A stretch of 64,000 nucleotides of DNA from Mediterraneibacter gnavus ATCC 29149 (GTDB lineage Bacteria; Bacillota; Clostridia; Lachnospirales; Lachnospiraceae). This document shows positions 28,078 through 36,138 of this stretch, piece after piece. A program made the position numbers and the translations under genes. The stretch is from positions 2,251,001 through 2,315,000 of the forward strand of contig NZ_CP043051.1 of assembly GCF_008121495.1 (NCBI RefSeq), written 5' to 3'. Below the pieces are notes generated by a model. That model worked only from the letters and a program-made list of their open reading frames with translations. It did not search any database and had not been told where the DNA came from. Within the stretch, counting starts at the first letter, position 1. Every line of letters starts with the position of its first letter.

Positions 28078-28097
28078 GGCGGGCAAGTTGCCCGCTG
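28078..28097 (+). terminator. hairpin between convergent genes
   Basis: GCGGGCAA and TTGCCCGC form a perfect 8-bp stem just after the ABC ATPase stop, but the following T-run is weak. It probably helps separate convergent transcripts. Confidence 0.5.
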
Positions 28098-28107
28098 TAA
28101 ATTGTAC

Positions 28108-29019
28108 TTATTTTGTTAAAAGACCGGATAGTTTTTTTCCAATGCAAAATCCAATCTGTGGATATAACTCCTGAATTTCCTGATATTTTGCTTCAATCAT
28201 TTCTGGTTCATCAGCCCAGATCTTTTCATATATTTTGAAAGCTCTTTTAAAATGTGTTTTGGCTTGCGGAAGATTGGCAGTCATCAGATAAATGGTTCCA
28301 AGGGTTTCCTGTACTTTGGCATAATCCAGACAGTCATTGGAATGGTATTCCTTGATGATGCCGGATAATTTTTGCAATTCGGAGATGCCTCTTTCGGGTT
28401 CCTGCTGTTCTGTCAGGAACATTGCATAATTGGCAATCTGAGGTATGCTGTCATTTATATGAAGCAGGTTAAATTGGTCAAGCAGTGAGATACTTTTTTC
28501 CATGTGTTCTCTTGCAAGATCGGGATGACCGTTCATGCGGTAAAGTCCACCGAGCAGCTTCTGATTTTTGGTATTACGTTTGATGAATTGGCGTTCCATG
28601 CCAAAAGAAATCAGTTTTGCAAGAAACAGCAGTCTTGAACTGGCTGGTTTATATAAGGGAGTCAGATTTTTCTTTTTCGCATCTGAGATGCTGTCATCCT
28701 GAATGAATAAAGTGTAAATATCTTGTATAGCCATATTACAGTCAGACATCAGTGGAAGAAGATTCTGGTGGATGGTATGGGCTAAATTTTCCTGATTGGA
28801 TGGCTTGGAATAGTAAGCGGATATTTTAGGACTGATTTTAGCCTGACCAGTCATCCAGCGGCAAACCAGACCGTTGTCCATTGAAAAATCCTGATTTGTC
28901 GGATCATCCATAAAATCTTCAAATAATTCGTATAAAAAATCAGGCTGACTCATTTGATTACTTTCGCTGATATGATTTTTTAAGCAAGTGCTAATAGAAG
29001 AAAAATCGCATCGATTCAA
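28108..29019 (-). CDS. TPR-repeat cytoplasmic protein, possible regulator
   Basis: This gene encodes 303 residues with helical repeats in the C-terminal half (LLGGLYRMNGHPDLAREHME then TLGTIYLMTANLPQAKTHFK) that fit tetratricopeptide repeats. The N-terminal part (FLYELFEDFMDD then NGLVCRWMTGQAKISPKISAYY) resembles a divergent helix-turn-helix. TPR regulators of this shape often act as peptide-responsive transcription regulators, but nothing here proves it. Transcribed alone on the minus strand. Confidence 0.6.
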   Translation of the reverse strand: MNRCDFSSISTCLKNHISESNQMSQPDFLYELFEDFMDDPTNQDFSMDNGLVCRWMTGQAKISPKISAYYSKPSNQENLAHTIHQNLLPLMSDCNMAIQDIYTLFIQDDSISDAKKKNLTPLYKPASSRLLFLAKLISFGMERQFIKRNTKNQKLLGGLYRMNGHPDLAREHMEKSISLLDQFNLLHINDSIPQIANYAMFLTEQQEPERGISELQKLSGIIKEYHSNDCLDYAKVQETLGTIYLMTANLPQAKTHFKRAFKIYEKIWADEPEMIEAKYQEIQELYPQIGFCIGKKLSGLLTK

Positions 29020-29203
29020 TAGAAATTCCCCTTTCGTAGTTAAGATTAAGTATATCTATCATAACACGAACATACATTCGATTCAAGAAAATACGGATAT
29101 TTTTAAAGTGATTGTGTCAATTTACAATCAATTTCTATTCAATGTGGTTTTCCGGCAGGTTCTGTAAAATAAGCTCAGATCAAAACAATAACGGGAGGAG
29201 CTT

Positions 29204-29338
29204 ATGCAACAGAATATTGAATTTGAGCGGTGCATTGATTTTCTGGTACGGATGATTGATAAGTACGGCGAAGAAGTCCTCCGGGAGTTGGAGGAAGAAA
29301 AACAGAATAAGGAAGAAAAAGAAGCGGCAGTTTCCTGA
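29204..29338 (+). CDS. 44-residue acidic helical protein
   Basis: MQQNIEFERCIDFLVRMIDK then YGEEVLRELEEEKQNKEEKE: a short, probably helical protein with a strong ribosome site (GGGAGGAG) 5 bases before the ATG. The sequence is not low-complexity by chance in its first half, and the start signal is good, so I consider it real. The function is unknown. Next to it is a TPR gene and a GNAT pair. Confidence 0.55.
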   Translation: MQQNIEFERCIDFLVRMIDKYGEEVLRELEEEKQNKEEKEAAVS

Positions 29339-29385
29339 AATACAAAATGTAAATCAGACTGTCGCTTTTTTCATGCATTTTTAAA

Positions 29386-29994
29386 TCAAATAAATTTTAA
29401 AAGCTGATGCAGAGTGTGTGGCTCATTATTCTGGGAAGCGGTAATACGAGTATCAAATGGCTTGAAATGATTCTGCGTATAAAAGCTCAGAAGAAATTCA
29501 TTATCTTCGCATTCAAGAAACTCCATAACGCCACCTACGGAATATTTGAGACTGGATATGGTTTCCAGTGCAAATCCCAGTAGAATATTTCCAGGAATTC
29601 GTTTTTCCTTTGGAAGAGAATAGTTCTTTCCCAACTGGGCGATCAGGTAAGCTGCGGTAGTATAGGATTGTGTTTCTTCATCCAAAATACTGACACGGGA
29701 CAGCTTTTTTGCCGTTGTCTTGCTGATATTTGAAGCACGGACAGAGATGGGTTTTACTGTAAGTGAAAAATAACCAACCAGTGAAGCATCTTCAGCATCA
29801 AATACCAGATAAGTGATAGATTGATCTTTTTTGGTAAACTCAATCGCATTATGTAATAAAAAGTATTCCACATCGGGATTTTTGGGACAAGAAAAATCGG
29901 AGAGTAAGTCGTAAAGACTTTCCTCTCCGATATATGTCGGTTCGTCTTTATCCAAATATGCCCGAATATTAACGGTAAAATATTTATCAGACAT
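29386..29994 (-). CDS. GNAT-family acetyltransferase, possible toxin of a two-gene module
   Basis: This 202-residue protein shows a GNAT-like fold order: TYLVFDAEDASLVGYFSLTV (beta strands 2-4), then GKNYSLPKEKRIPGNILLGF near the acetyl-CoA site, and LLSFYTQNHFKPF (late strand). The canonical Q/R-x-x-G-x-G/A loop is weak. It overlaps an upstream 61-residue gene by 8 bases, the layout of TacT/AtaT toxin-antitoxin pairs. The toxin reading is an inference from gene arrangement. Confidence 0.6.
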   Translation of the reverse strand: MSDKYFTVNIRAYLDKDEPTYIGEESLYDLLSDFSCPKNPDVEYFLLHNAIEFTKKDQSITYLVFDAEDASLVGYFSLTVKPISVRASNISKTTAKKLSRVSILDEETQSYTTAAYLIAQLGKNYSLPKEKRIPGNILLGFALETISSLKYSVGGVMEFLECEDNEFLLSFYTQNHFKPFDTRITASQNNEPHTLHQLLKFI

Positions 29995-30172
29995 GTTTTT
30001 TCTTCCTTTTTGACATTAAAGCTAAGATTTCCTGTGGGTTCGTTAACTGACGTCCGGGAAGTGTCTGCTTTGGTGTGCGGTCACGGTCGGCTTCGTCAAT
30101 TGCTGCGACAAAACGCTTTATGCTATTTGGATTGGATACGACAAAATTATGAGTAATACTTGAAGTAGCCAT
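29987..30172 (-). CDS. 61-residue partner of the GNAT protein, possible antitoxin
   Basis: Starts at ATG 30172 (minus strand) after GAGGTG. MATSSITHNFVVSNPNSIKR then FVAAIDEADRDRTP ends with a basic KRKKKHV. It precedes and overlaps the GNAT gene. No DNA-binding domain is obvious, so the antitoxin role rests on order and size only. Confidence 0.5.
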   Translation of the reverse strand: MATSSITHNFVVSNPNSIKRFVAAIDEADRDRTPKQTLPGRQLTNPQEILALMSKRKKKHV

Positions 30173-30509
30173 ACTAACACCTCCTCTTTTTTGGCTTTTT
30201 TGTGTATTTATAGTATATGCAATGTGTGATAAAAACACAATATCGAAAACAAAAATAATTTCTAAATAATTTTCAAGCCGGACATTTATTAGACGCTTCC
30301 GGTAAGCGAACAATATTTTCGAGCCAATCATTTATAAGTCGCCAATGGTGGGCGGGCAATATTTTGATAACAGAAATGCTCTGTATCTAACTTAATTATA
30401 CGATTGGCGAAGAAATGCGTCAATACGGAAAATAAGTATTGAAAATAGTTGGAACAAGTACTAAAATTAAGTTGGGACAATAAAACAGAGTTATACTGCG
30501 AGGAAGATT
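30173..30509. other. divergent intergenic region upstream of the serine recombinase
   Basis: No gene was seen. CGCCAAT (30340-30346) and ATTGGCG (30403-30409) form an inverted repeat separated by 56 bases, and GGTGGGCGGGC lies between. It is a likely place for recombinase or antitoxin control and possibly an attachment site. The AT-rich stretch 30190-30280 holds promoters for the divergent pair. Confidence 0.4.
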
Positions 30510-32198
30510 ATGAAGAATAAAAAGATTAAATGCGATATATATACCAGAGTATCCACAACCATGCAGGTAGATGGCTACAGTCTGGATGCTCAGAAAGAAA
30601 AACTCAAGAGATATGCGGAATTTCAGAATATGGAAATTGTAAATGAGTATTCAGACGAAGGTAAGTCTGGAAAGAGCGTAGAGGGCAGACCGGAATTTCA
30701 GAGAATGTTGGATAATATTGAGAATGGAACAGATGAAGTTCAGTTTGTACTGGTGTTCAAGCTTTCCAGATTTGGTCGTAATGCGGCAGATGTTTTAAAT
30801 TCTCTGCAAAGAATGCAGGACTTTGGAGTAAATCTGATCTGTGTTGAAGATGGAATTGACAGCTCAAAAGATAGTGGAAAGCTGATGATTTCTGTTCTGT
30901 CTGCGGTAGCAGAGATCGAACGGGAGAATATTCTTGTTCAGACAATAGAAGGACGTAAGCAGAAAGCTAGGGAAGGAAAATGGAACGGTGGGTTTGCTCC
31001 ATATGGCTATGAATTAGTAAATGGAGAATTGCAGATCGCAGAGGACGAAGCAGAGATTATTCGTCTGATCTATGATAAATTTATTCATACCAATATGGGA
31101 ATCTCTGCGATTGCTGCATGGCTGAACCAGCATGGATATAAAAAGAAAAAACGACAGAATAACACACTGGACGCATTTGCCGCTTCATTTATAAAAGGCG
31201 TTCTGGATAATCCGGTATACTGTGGAAAGCTGGCTTATGGACGAAGGAAAAACGAGAAAGTTTCTGGTACAAGAAATGAATACCGCATTGTAAAGCAGGA
31301 AAATTATATGCTGCACGATGGTATCCATGAAGGGATTGTTTCAGAAACAGACTGGGAGCTGGCACATCAAAAACGGGAAAAAACAGGTGTGAAATATGAA
31401 AAGACACATAGTCTCGATCATGAGCATATTTTATCCGGAATATTGAGATGCCCGTTATGTGGAAGCGGTATGTATGGGAACGTGAACCGAAAGAAAAAGA
31501 AAGACGGAACCTTATATAAGGATTATTTCTATTATGCCTGCAAACATCGTCGCCTGGTAGATGGTCATAAATGTGGATATCGTAAACAATGGAGTGAGGA
31601 GAAGATTAACAATGCAGTGGAAGAAGTTATTCGGAAGCTGGTGAAGAATCCGAAATTTGAAGAAGCAATTCTGAATAAAATCGGTTCAAGAATAGATACA
31701 GAAGAAATAGAAAAAGAGATTGAAAGACTGGAAAAACAGCATAGGCAGTTGACTGGAGCAAAAGGAAGACTTGGACAGCAGATGGACAGTCTGGATATCA
31801 TGGATAAATTTTATGAGAAGAAATATCAGGATATGGAGACAAGGTTATACCGTTTGTATGATGAGATTGAAGGCGTGGAGAACAGTATAGAAGAAGTCAA
31901 GAATCGCCTGCTGAATATCCGGCAACAGAAAATATCAGAAGAAAACGTCTATCAATTTCTTTTATATTTTGATAAACTATATGATAAGTTCACCGACCTG
32001 GAGAAGAAAGAATTTCTTAACAGCTTTGTGGAACAGGTGGACATTTATGAGCAGGAGCAGCCAGATGGCAGATTCCTGAAGCACATAAAGTTCCGTTTTC
32101 CGGTGTATTTTGGAGACAGGGAAACACAGGAACTTTGTTGGGACAACGAAAGTATCGTTGAGACGGTGTGTTGTCTACAGAAAAGAGAGATTATATGA
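30510..32198 (+). CDS. large serine recombinase (site-specific integrase)
   Basis: This 562-residue recombinase has the N-terminal resolvase domain YTRVSTTMQ with the catalytic Ser (about residue 12), then LVFKLSRFGRNAADVLN and SAVAEIERENI. The Recombinase domain comes next (APYGYELVNG to DNPVYCGKLAYGRR). A zinc ribbon (CPLCGSGMYG, later CKHRR and KCGYRKQW) and a long coiled coil (about 390-480) follow. Such enzymes integrate and excise mobile islands between attB and attP. Its own target was not identified. It borders the CRISPR locus and may be the integrase of the plasmid-like island to its left. Confidence 0.93.
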   Translation: MKNKKIKCDIYTRVSTTMQVDGYSLDAQKEKLKRYAEFQNMEIVNEYSDEGKSGKSVEGRPEFQRMLDNIENGTDEVQFVLVFKLSRFGRNAADVLNSLQRMQDFGVNLICVEDGIDSSKDSGKLMISVLSAVAEIERENILVQTIEGRKQKAREGKWNGGFAPYGYELVNGELQIAEDEAEIIRLIYDKFIHTNMGISAIAAWLNQHGYKKKKRQNNTLDAFAASFIKGVLDNPVYCGKLAYGRRKNEKVSGTRNEYRIVKQENYMLHDGIHEGIVSETDWELAHQKREKTGVKYEKTHSLDHEHILSGILRCPLCGSGMYGNVNRKKKKDGTLYKDYFYYACKHRRLVDGHKCGYRKQWSEEKINNAVEEVIRKLVKNPKFEEAILNKIGSRIDTEEIEKEIERLEKQHRQLTGAKGRLGQQMDSLDIMDKFYEKKYQDMETRLYRLYDEIEGVENSIEEVKNRLLNIRQQKISEENVYQFLLYFDKLYDKFTDLEKKEFLNSFVEQVDIYEQEQPDGRFLKHIKFRFPVYFGDRETQELCWDNESIVETVCCLQKREII

Positions 32199-32590
32199 GT
32201 AAAAGAAAGAAGATCAAAACGACAAAAGAACAAATTGTAGAGTACTGGGAAGCAGAAGTGGATGAGTGTGGATTTTTCAGAAGCACATGAGAGATGCTCG
32301 AGAAGTGGATGTAAGAGACATCTTTAGAGATGCCATATAGTTCCAGAATCACTTGGAGGAGAAGATATTCCATCAAATCATGTATTATTATGCAGTAGGT
32401 GTCATCTGGATAATCCAAATGTTGCTGATCCGGAGATTATGTGGGATTGGCTGAGAGCTTATAAGATAAGTTTTTATGATATGTTTTGGCAAGTCCAGGG
32501 GATGAAGGAATATGAAAAGATTTACGCGTGTTCCTTTCAATACAGCAACCTTGGTAGGCATTTTCAGAAGGGCATTGAAAGAATATGATA
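32195..32590 (+). pseudogene. HNH endonuclease, inactivated
   Basis: The first frame (MSKRKKIKTTKEQIVEYWEA then EVDECGFF) starts inside the recombinase stop (ATGA). It hits a stop after FRST. A second frame reads RCSRSGCKRHL, stop, RCHIVPESLGGEDIPSNHV, LLCSRCHLDNPNV and MWDWLRAYKISFYDMFW. These are the zinc-binding and HNH parts of a small endonuclease. One frameshift plus one in-frame TAG make it a pseudogene. Confidence 0.75.
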
Positions 32591-32721
32591 GAGTGCATGG
32601 AAGGGCGACAAAACGGAATGTTGTTCCTTATATTAAAGTAACTGAATATCTGTAAAGAGTGAAAGCGTATTCTGGTAAGGTGGGAGAATGAAATCTGCAT
32701 TGGGAAGGTTAGAGGAAAATT

Positions 32722-34887
32722 ATGGAATATATAGCACATATCGATGAAAAAGATAAAAAAAGGATACAGACAGTAAAAAATCATTTGGAAGGAACGGCAA
32801 AACTTTCAGGAGAATTTGCGGGAAAATTTGGGAAAGAAGACTGGGGTTACTGTAATGGGATGCTACATGATATTGGAAAGTATTCTGTGGATTTCCTGAA
32901 AAGGATCACAGGGGAAAGTAATCAGAGGGTGGATCACTCTACGGCAGGAGCGAGGGTCTGCGTGGAGAAAGGTGGAAAGTACCGTTTTTTAGAATATTGC
33001 ATCGGTGGGCATCATACCGGGCTTCCGGATTATGGCAGTAATTATGACAATGCAGGTGATCCTACGCTAATGGGGAGAAGAAAGAAAAAAATCAGTGATT
33101 ATCAGGTATATCAGACAGAAATTGATATTCCGGAAATCGTAACGGATCCATTTGATTTCAAGAAGACAGTGAATCTAGATTTTTCCATGAGTGTTTTTAT
33201 AAGAATGTTGTATTCTTGTCTGGTCGATGCTGATTTCCTAGATACAGAGGCATTTATGAGTCGTGGGAAAAAGGTAAGAAATTCTGGGGAACCGGTGGGA
33301 GTTCTTCTTGAAAAATTGGAAAAGCATGTTTCAGAATGGCTGAAAAATCAGGACATGGATACAGTAAATGGAAGGAGAACAGAAATTTTAAAGCATTGTT
33401 TAGAAGAAGGAAGATCTGAGAGAGGACTATTTCGTCTGACAGTTCCGACTGGCGGTGGAAAGACAATAGCTTCTTTGGCGTTTGCATTACGTCATGCAGT
33501 CGAAAATCAAATGGATCGGGTAATTTATGTCATTCCATATACAAGTATTATTGAACAGAATGCGAAGGTGTTCAGAGAGATTTTAGGAGACGAAAATGTG
33601 CTGGAAAATCATTGTAATATTGCTTATGAAGTGGATTCTCAAAGAGCGGAAGAACTTCAGCCAATGCAGCTTGCAGCTGAGAACTGGGATAAACCGGTTG
33701 TTGTTACAACAAACGTACAGTTTTTTGAATCCTTATTTGCAAATAAGCCTTCCAAATGCAGAAAATTACATAATATTGCAAATAGTGTGATTATTTTTGA
33801 TGAAGCGCAGATGTTGCCAAACGATTATCTGAAACCGTGCATTGCAATGATAGAAGAACTTCTCAATAATTATAAGACGAGTGTTGTTTTGTGTACAGCA
33901 ACTCAGCCGGCTTTAAAATCATTTTTCCAGAGTGAAGTCTTAGCAACAGAGCTGTGTCCTAGAATGGATGAACAATTTCATTTTTTTAAGAGAACATTGT
34001 TTGAAAATATCGGAACAGTGACGGAAGATTGTCTGATGAACAAGCTAACGGAGGAATATCAGGCACTTTGTATTGTCAACACGAAAAAGAGAGCACAAAA
34101 TATTTACAAAGAGTTAAAAGAAGACGGTGTATACCATTTATCCACAAGTATGTATCCGAAGCATAGAAAACGGGTTTTAAATGAGATAAGAGAAAGGCTC
34201 GGGGAAAATAAAAAATGTATTCTCATTTCCACCAGCCTTGTAGAGGCAGGCGTAGATCTTGATTTTCAGTCAGTTTACCGAGAACTGGCAGGAGTGGATT
34301 CCATGATACAAGCGGCAGGACGATGCAACAGAGAAGGGCAGCGTAAGGTGGAAGAGAGTAAAGTGTTGATTTTTAGATTTGAAGAAAAAGAGAACATTTT
34401 AGGACAGCGTCAGCAGATCGATGTAACAAAAAGTCTGATAGCAGATGGAAGGAATCTCTCAGATAGAGAGACTATTACAAGATATTTTGAAATGCTGTAT
34501 CATATCAAGGGAGAAAGTCTGGATAAGAAAAAAATCATGGACGAGTTTACAAATAAGAAAATAAAATATCGGTTTGCGCAAGTAGGAAAAGACTTCCGAT
34601 TGATTGAACAAAATACAAAAACAGTTTTTATAAATTGTGAAGAGGAAGCAGATAAGATTCTCCGAGAATTAAAAGTGAAAGGATTTACCAGATCTGGGAT
34701 GCGAAATGCAACTCAATATTGCGTTACAGTGTATGATCAGACATTTGACAAGATGTATGGCGCCGGCATGCTGAAACCAATAGCGGAAAATATGGAAGAT
34801 TTTTATGAATTGACAGATGAGAGCAGATATACAGAAGAGATGGGGCTGGAATTAGAAATTGATAATGGGATGGTATTGTTTTTTTAA
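32722..34887 (+). CDS. cas3: CRISPR-associated nuclease/helicase Cas3 (type I-C)
   Basis: This 721-residue protein degrades target DNA recruited by Cascade. The N-terminal HD nuclease has His in VKNHLEG (about 21), MLHDIGK (about 48-54), DHSTAGA and GGHHTGLPDYG (about 94-104). The SF2 helicase part has TVPTGGGKTIAS (about 240-251), IIFDEAQML (about 356-364), CTATQPAL and motif VI IQAAGRCNREG (about 530). Length and order are normal for I-C. The ATG has TTAGAGGA upstream. A hairpin follows its stop, so it may be a separate transcript from the other cas genes. Confidence 0.96.
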   Translation: MEYIAHIDEKDKKRIQTVKNHLEGTAKLSGEFAGKFGKEDWGYCNGMLHDIGKYSVDFLKRITGESNQRVDHSTAGARVCVEKGGKYRFLEYCIGGHHTGLPDYGSNYDNAGDPTLMGRRKKKISDYQVYQTEIDIPEIVTDPFDFKKTVNLDFSMSVFIRMLYSCLVDADFLDTEAFMSRGKKVRNSGEPVGVLLEKLEKHVSEWLKNQDMDTVNGRRTEILKHCLEEGRSERGLFRLTVPTGGGKTIASLAFALRHAVENQMDRVIYVIPYTSIIEQNAKVFREILGDENVLENHCNIAYEVDSQRAEELQPMQLAAENWDKPVVVTTNVQFFESLFANKPSKCRKLHNIANSVIIFDEAQMLPNDYLKPCIAMIEELLNNYKTSVVLCTATQPALKSFFQSEVLATELCPRMDEQFHFFKRTLFENIGTVTEDCLMNKLTEEYQALCIVNTKKRAQNIYKELKEDGVYHLSTSMYPKHRKRVLNEIRERLGENKKCILISTSLVEAGVDLDFQSVYRELAGVDSMIQAAGRCNREGQRKVEESKVLIFRFEEKENILGQRQQIDVTKSLIADGRNLSDRETITRYFEMLYHIKGESLDKKKIMDEFTNKKIKYRFAQVGKDFRLIEQNTKTVFINCEEEADKILRELKVKGFTRSGMRNATQYCVTVYDQTFDKMYGAGMLKPIAENMEDFYELTDESRYTEEMGLELEIDNGMVLFF

Positions 34888-34917
34888 AGAATTATGAAAT
34901 AGAATGGATAGGAAATG

Positions 34918-35024
34918 AAAGAAGCAGTGAATATGCAGAACTTTGAGGAGTTCTATCATAAACACTGCTTCTTTTGCAGTAGTTAAAGCTACTACTAATA
35001 TTTCAATCCACAGAAAAATCCGAC
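34918..35024 (-). ncRNA. candidate crRNA-like regulatory RNA (CreR/CreA type)
   Basis: On the minus strand, TTGAGC (complement of 35054-35059), 17 bases, then TATACT with an extended TGC before it (35036-35031) place a start at about 35024. The RNA would begin GTCGG, then at 35012-35000 carry TGTGGATTGAAAT, identical to the last 13 bases of the CRISPR repeat. This includes the 11-base crRNA handle known for I-C. From 34999 a spacer-like stretch begins ATTAGTAGTAGCTTTAAC. It runs into a 12-bp stem (34963-34974 with 34918-34929) with an inner AGAACT/AGTTCT stem, a likely terminator. The middle of the repeat hairpin is lost, so processing may differ. Positions 1-5 and 7-10 of the guide match the site at 35096. 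No second repeat is seen. Confidence 0.75.
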
Positions 35025-35030
35025 AAGGTA

Positions 35031-35059
35031 AGTATAGCATACAGCTTTTTAAGGCTCAA
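35031..35059 (-). promoter_or_regulatory. promoter of the crRNA-like RNA
   Basis: Read on the minus strand: TTGAGC, 17-base spacer, TATACT, with TG one base before the -10 (extended -10). Transcription would start at the first base of the degenerate repeat. Confidence 0.7.
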
Positions 35060-35092
35060 GGAGTACAATAGAAAAATGTAGTATATTAAAAA

Positions 35093-35129
35093 TTCATTAG
35101 AAGTATTTTAACAAAATGGTATTTGGGTT
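35093..35129 (+). promoter_or_regulatory. predicted Cascade binding site (TTC PAM plus partial protospacer)
   Basis: TTC at 35093-35095 is the PAM known for type I-C. The next ten bases, ATTAGAAGTA, equal the first ten of the crRNA-like guide except position 6, a base known to be flipped out and not read in type I Cascade. Matching then drops (T at 13 and 14, A at 16). A 34-base footprint reaches 35129, into the -35 box of the downstream promoter. Confidence 0.65.
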
Positions 35130-35156
35130 GATTAGTGAGGAAAAGTATGATATATT
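35128..35156 (+). promoter_or_regulatory. promoter of DUF3990-DUF3791-cas5c-cas8c-cas7c operon
   Basis: TTGATT (35128-35133), 17 bases, TATATT (35151-35156). A second, weaker candidate is TTGACA (35155-35160) with TAAAAT 15 bases further. Both lie directly downstream of the predicted Cascade site and upstream of the DUF3990 ribosome site. Confidence 0.65.
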
Positions 35157-35221
35157 GACAATATAAGAGAATAGATAAAATAATGAGAATAATAAGGTGA
35201 AATAGATAAAGGAGTATGTGG

Positions 35222-35689
35222 ATGATTTTATATCATGGAAGTAATGCGATAGTGGAATATCCTGAGATTAGAAAAGCGAAATATAACAAAGATTTTTATT
35301 TTGGATTTTATTGCACACGATATCAGGAACAAGCAGAACGATGGGCTACGAGATATGGAAAAAAGGGATATGTTAATCAATACGAATATGAGCCAAATGA
35401 AAAATTGAATTACCTTTTATTTGAAGAAATGACAGAAGAATGGTTGGATTTTATTGTGGCGTGTCGTCAGGGGAAATCACACAAATATGATATTGTGGAA
35501 GGACCAATGGCAGATGATACGATTTATAATTATATACAGAATTTTATTGATGGGAAAATATCAAGGGCTGCATTTTGGGAGTTGGTAAAATTCAAGTATC
35601 CGACTCATCAGATTAGCTTTCATACGATTTCTGCTTTGGATACACTGAAATTTGTAGGATGTGAGGTGTCATATGGCAAGAAAAAATAA
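35222..35689 (+). CDS. DUF3990 protein, ADP-ribosyltransferase-like, candidate toxin
   Basis: This 155-residue protein starts at ATG 35222, seven bases after GGAG (the earlier ATG at 35216 is too close to it). The N-terminus ILYHGSNAIVEYPEIRKAKY then FYFGFYCTRYQEQAERWA is the hallmark of DUF3990. That family is regarded as a member of the ADP-ribosyltransferase superfamily and is often found beside DUF3791 in toxin-antitoxin-like pairs. Aromatic and His residues (YHGS, FGFYCT) would line the NAD site. It sits between cas3 and cas5c and overlaps the DUF3791 gene by 17 bases. The toxin role is inferred from family and layout. Confidence 0.75.
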   Translation: MILYHGSNAIVEYPEIRKAKYNKDFYFGFYCTRYQEQAERWATRYGKKGYVNQYEYEPNEKLNYLLFEEMTEEWLDFIVACRQGKSHKYDIVEGPMADDTIYNYIQNFIDGKISRAAFWELVKFKYPTHQISFHTISALDTLKFVGCEVSYGKKK

Positions 35690-36113
35690 CAATCACCTAT
35701 TTTTTACATGTAGTTTGATTGAATATATTGGAAGAAAAGTGAAAAGAACGAGAAAACAGGTAGTAGATTTTCTTGGAGAAGAACGGATTGAGAGAATTTA
35801 TGAGTATGCAGATGTGTTCCACTGCGAGCCAATTGAGAAGGTGGCGGATGAATTTATAGAGGAAAGTAAGATAACATTGGGAAATTTTGATAATGAGAAG
35901 GAGTGTAAGTATTTAGTCCCTGATTACTGGAATATAGGAGAAGTATATGAGCGTTTGATAGAAGACTCCTATGGCGATGAGGAAGTTATAAAGGGAATTT
36001 GGGAGGTATATCATTCATGGATTGATGAGCATATTTCAGATTATAATACAGATTTTTATTATCAGCCACGAGATTATATTGCAGCGTGTTACGAGGAAGG
36101 AGTGATCTTATAA
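35673..36113 (+). CDS. DUF3791-type protein, candidate antitoxin/partner of DUF3990
   Basis: This 146-residue protein starts from the ATG at 35673 (GAGGTG upstream). The first 70 residues (LFFTCSLIEYIGRKVKR then VVDFLGEERIERIYEYADVF) match DUF3791, the usual neighbour of DUF3990. The C-terminal part (YLVPDYWNIGEVYERLIED then VYHSWIDEHISDYNTDFYYQ) is an acidic helical domain, which could mask a basic active site. It is 25 bases before cas5c in the same direction, so it is probably on the same transcript as the Cascade genes. Confidence 0.7.
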   Translation: MARKNNNHLFFTCSLIEYIGRKVKRTRKQVVDFLGEERIERIYEYADVFHCEPIEKVADEFIEESKITLGNFDNEKECKYLVPDYWNIGEVYERLIEDSYGDEEVIKGIWEVYHSWIDEHISDYNTDFYYQPRDYIAACYEEGVIL

Positions 36114-36138
36114 TGAGAATGAAAAAAGAGGTGAGAAT

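Noticed and set aside
32640..32722. A second target of the crRNA-like guide in front of cas3
   Set aside because: The only TTC there is followed by TGGTAAGG, which does not match the guide seed; no match was found on the other strand.
34880..34970. A second degenerate repeat downstream of the guide, as in two-repeat CreA RNAs
   Set aside because: Only an unrelated hairpin is found; the last bases share no more than CAGTG/CACTG with the repeat stem.
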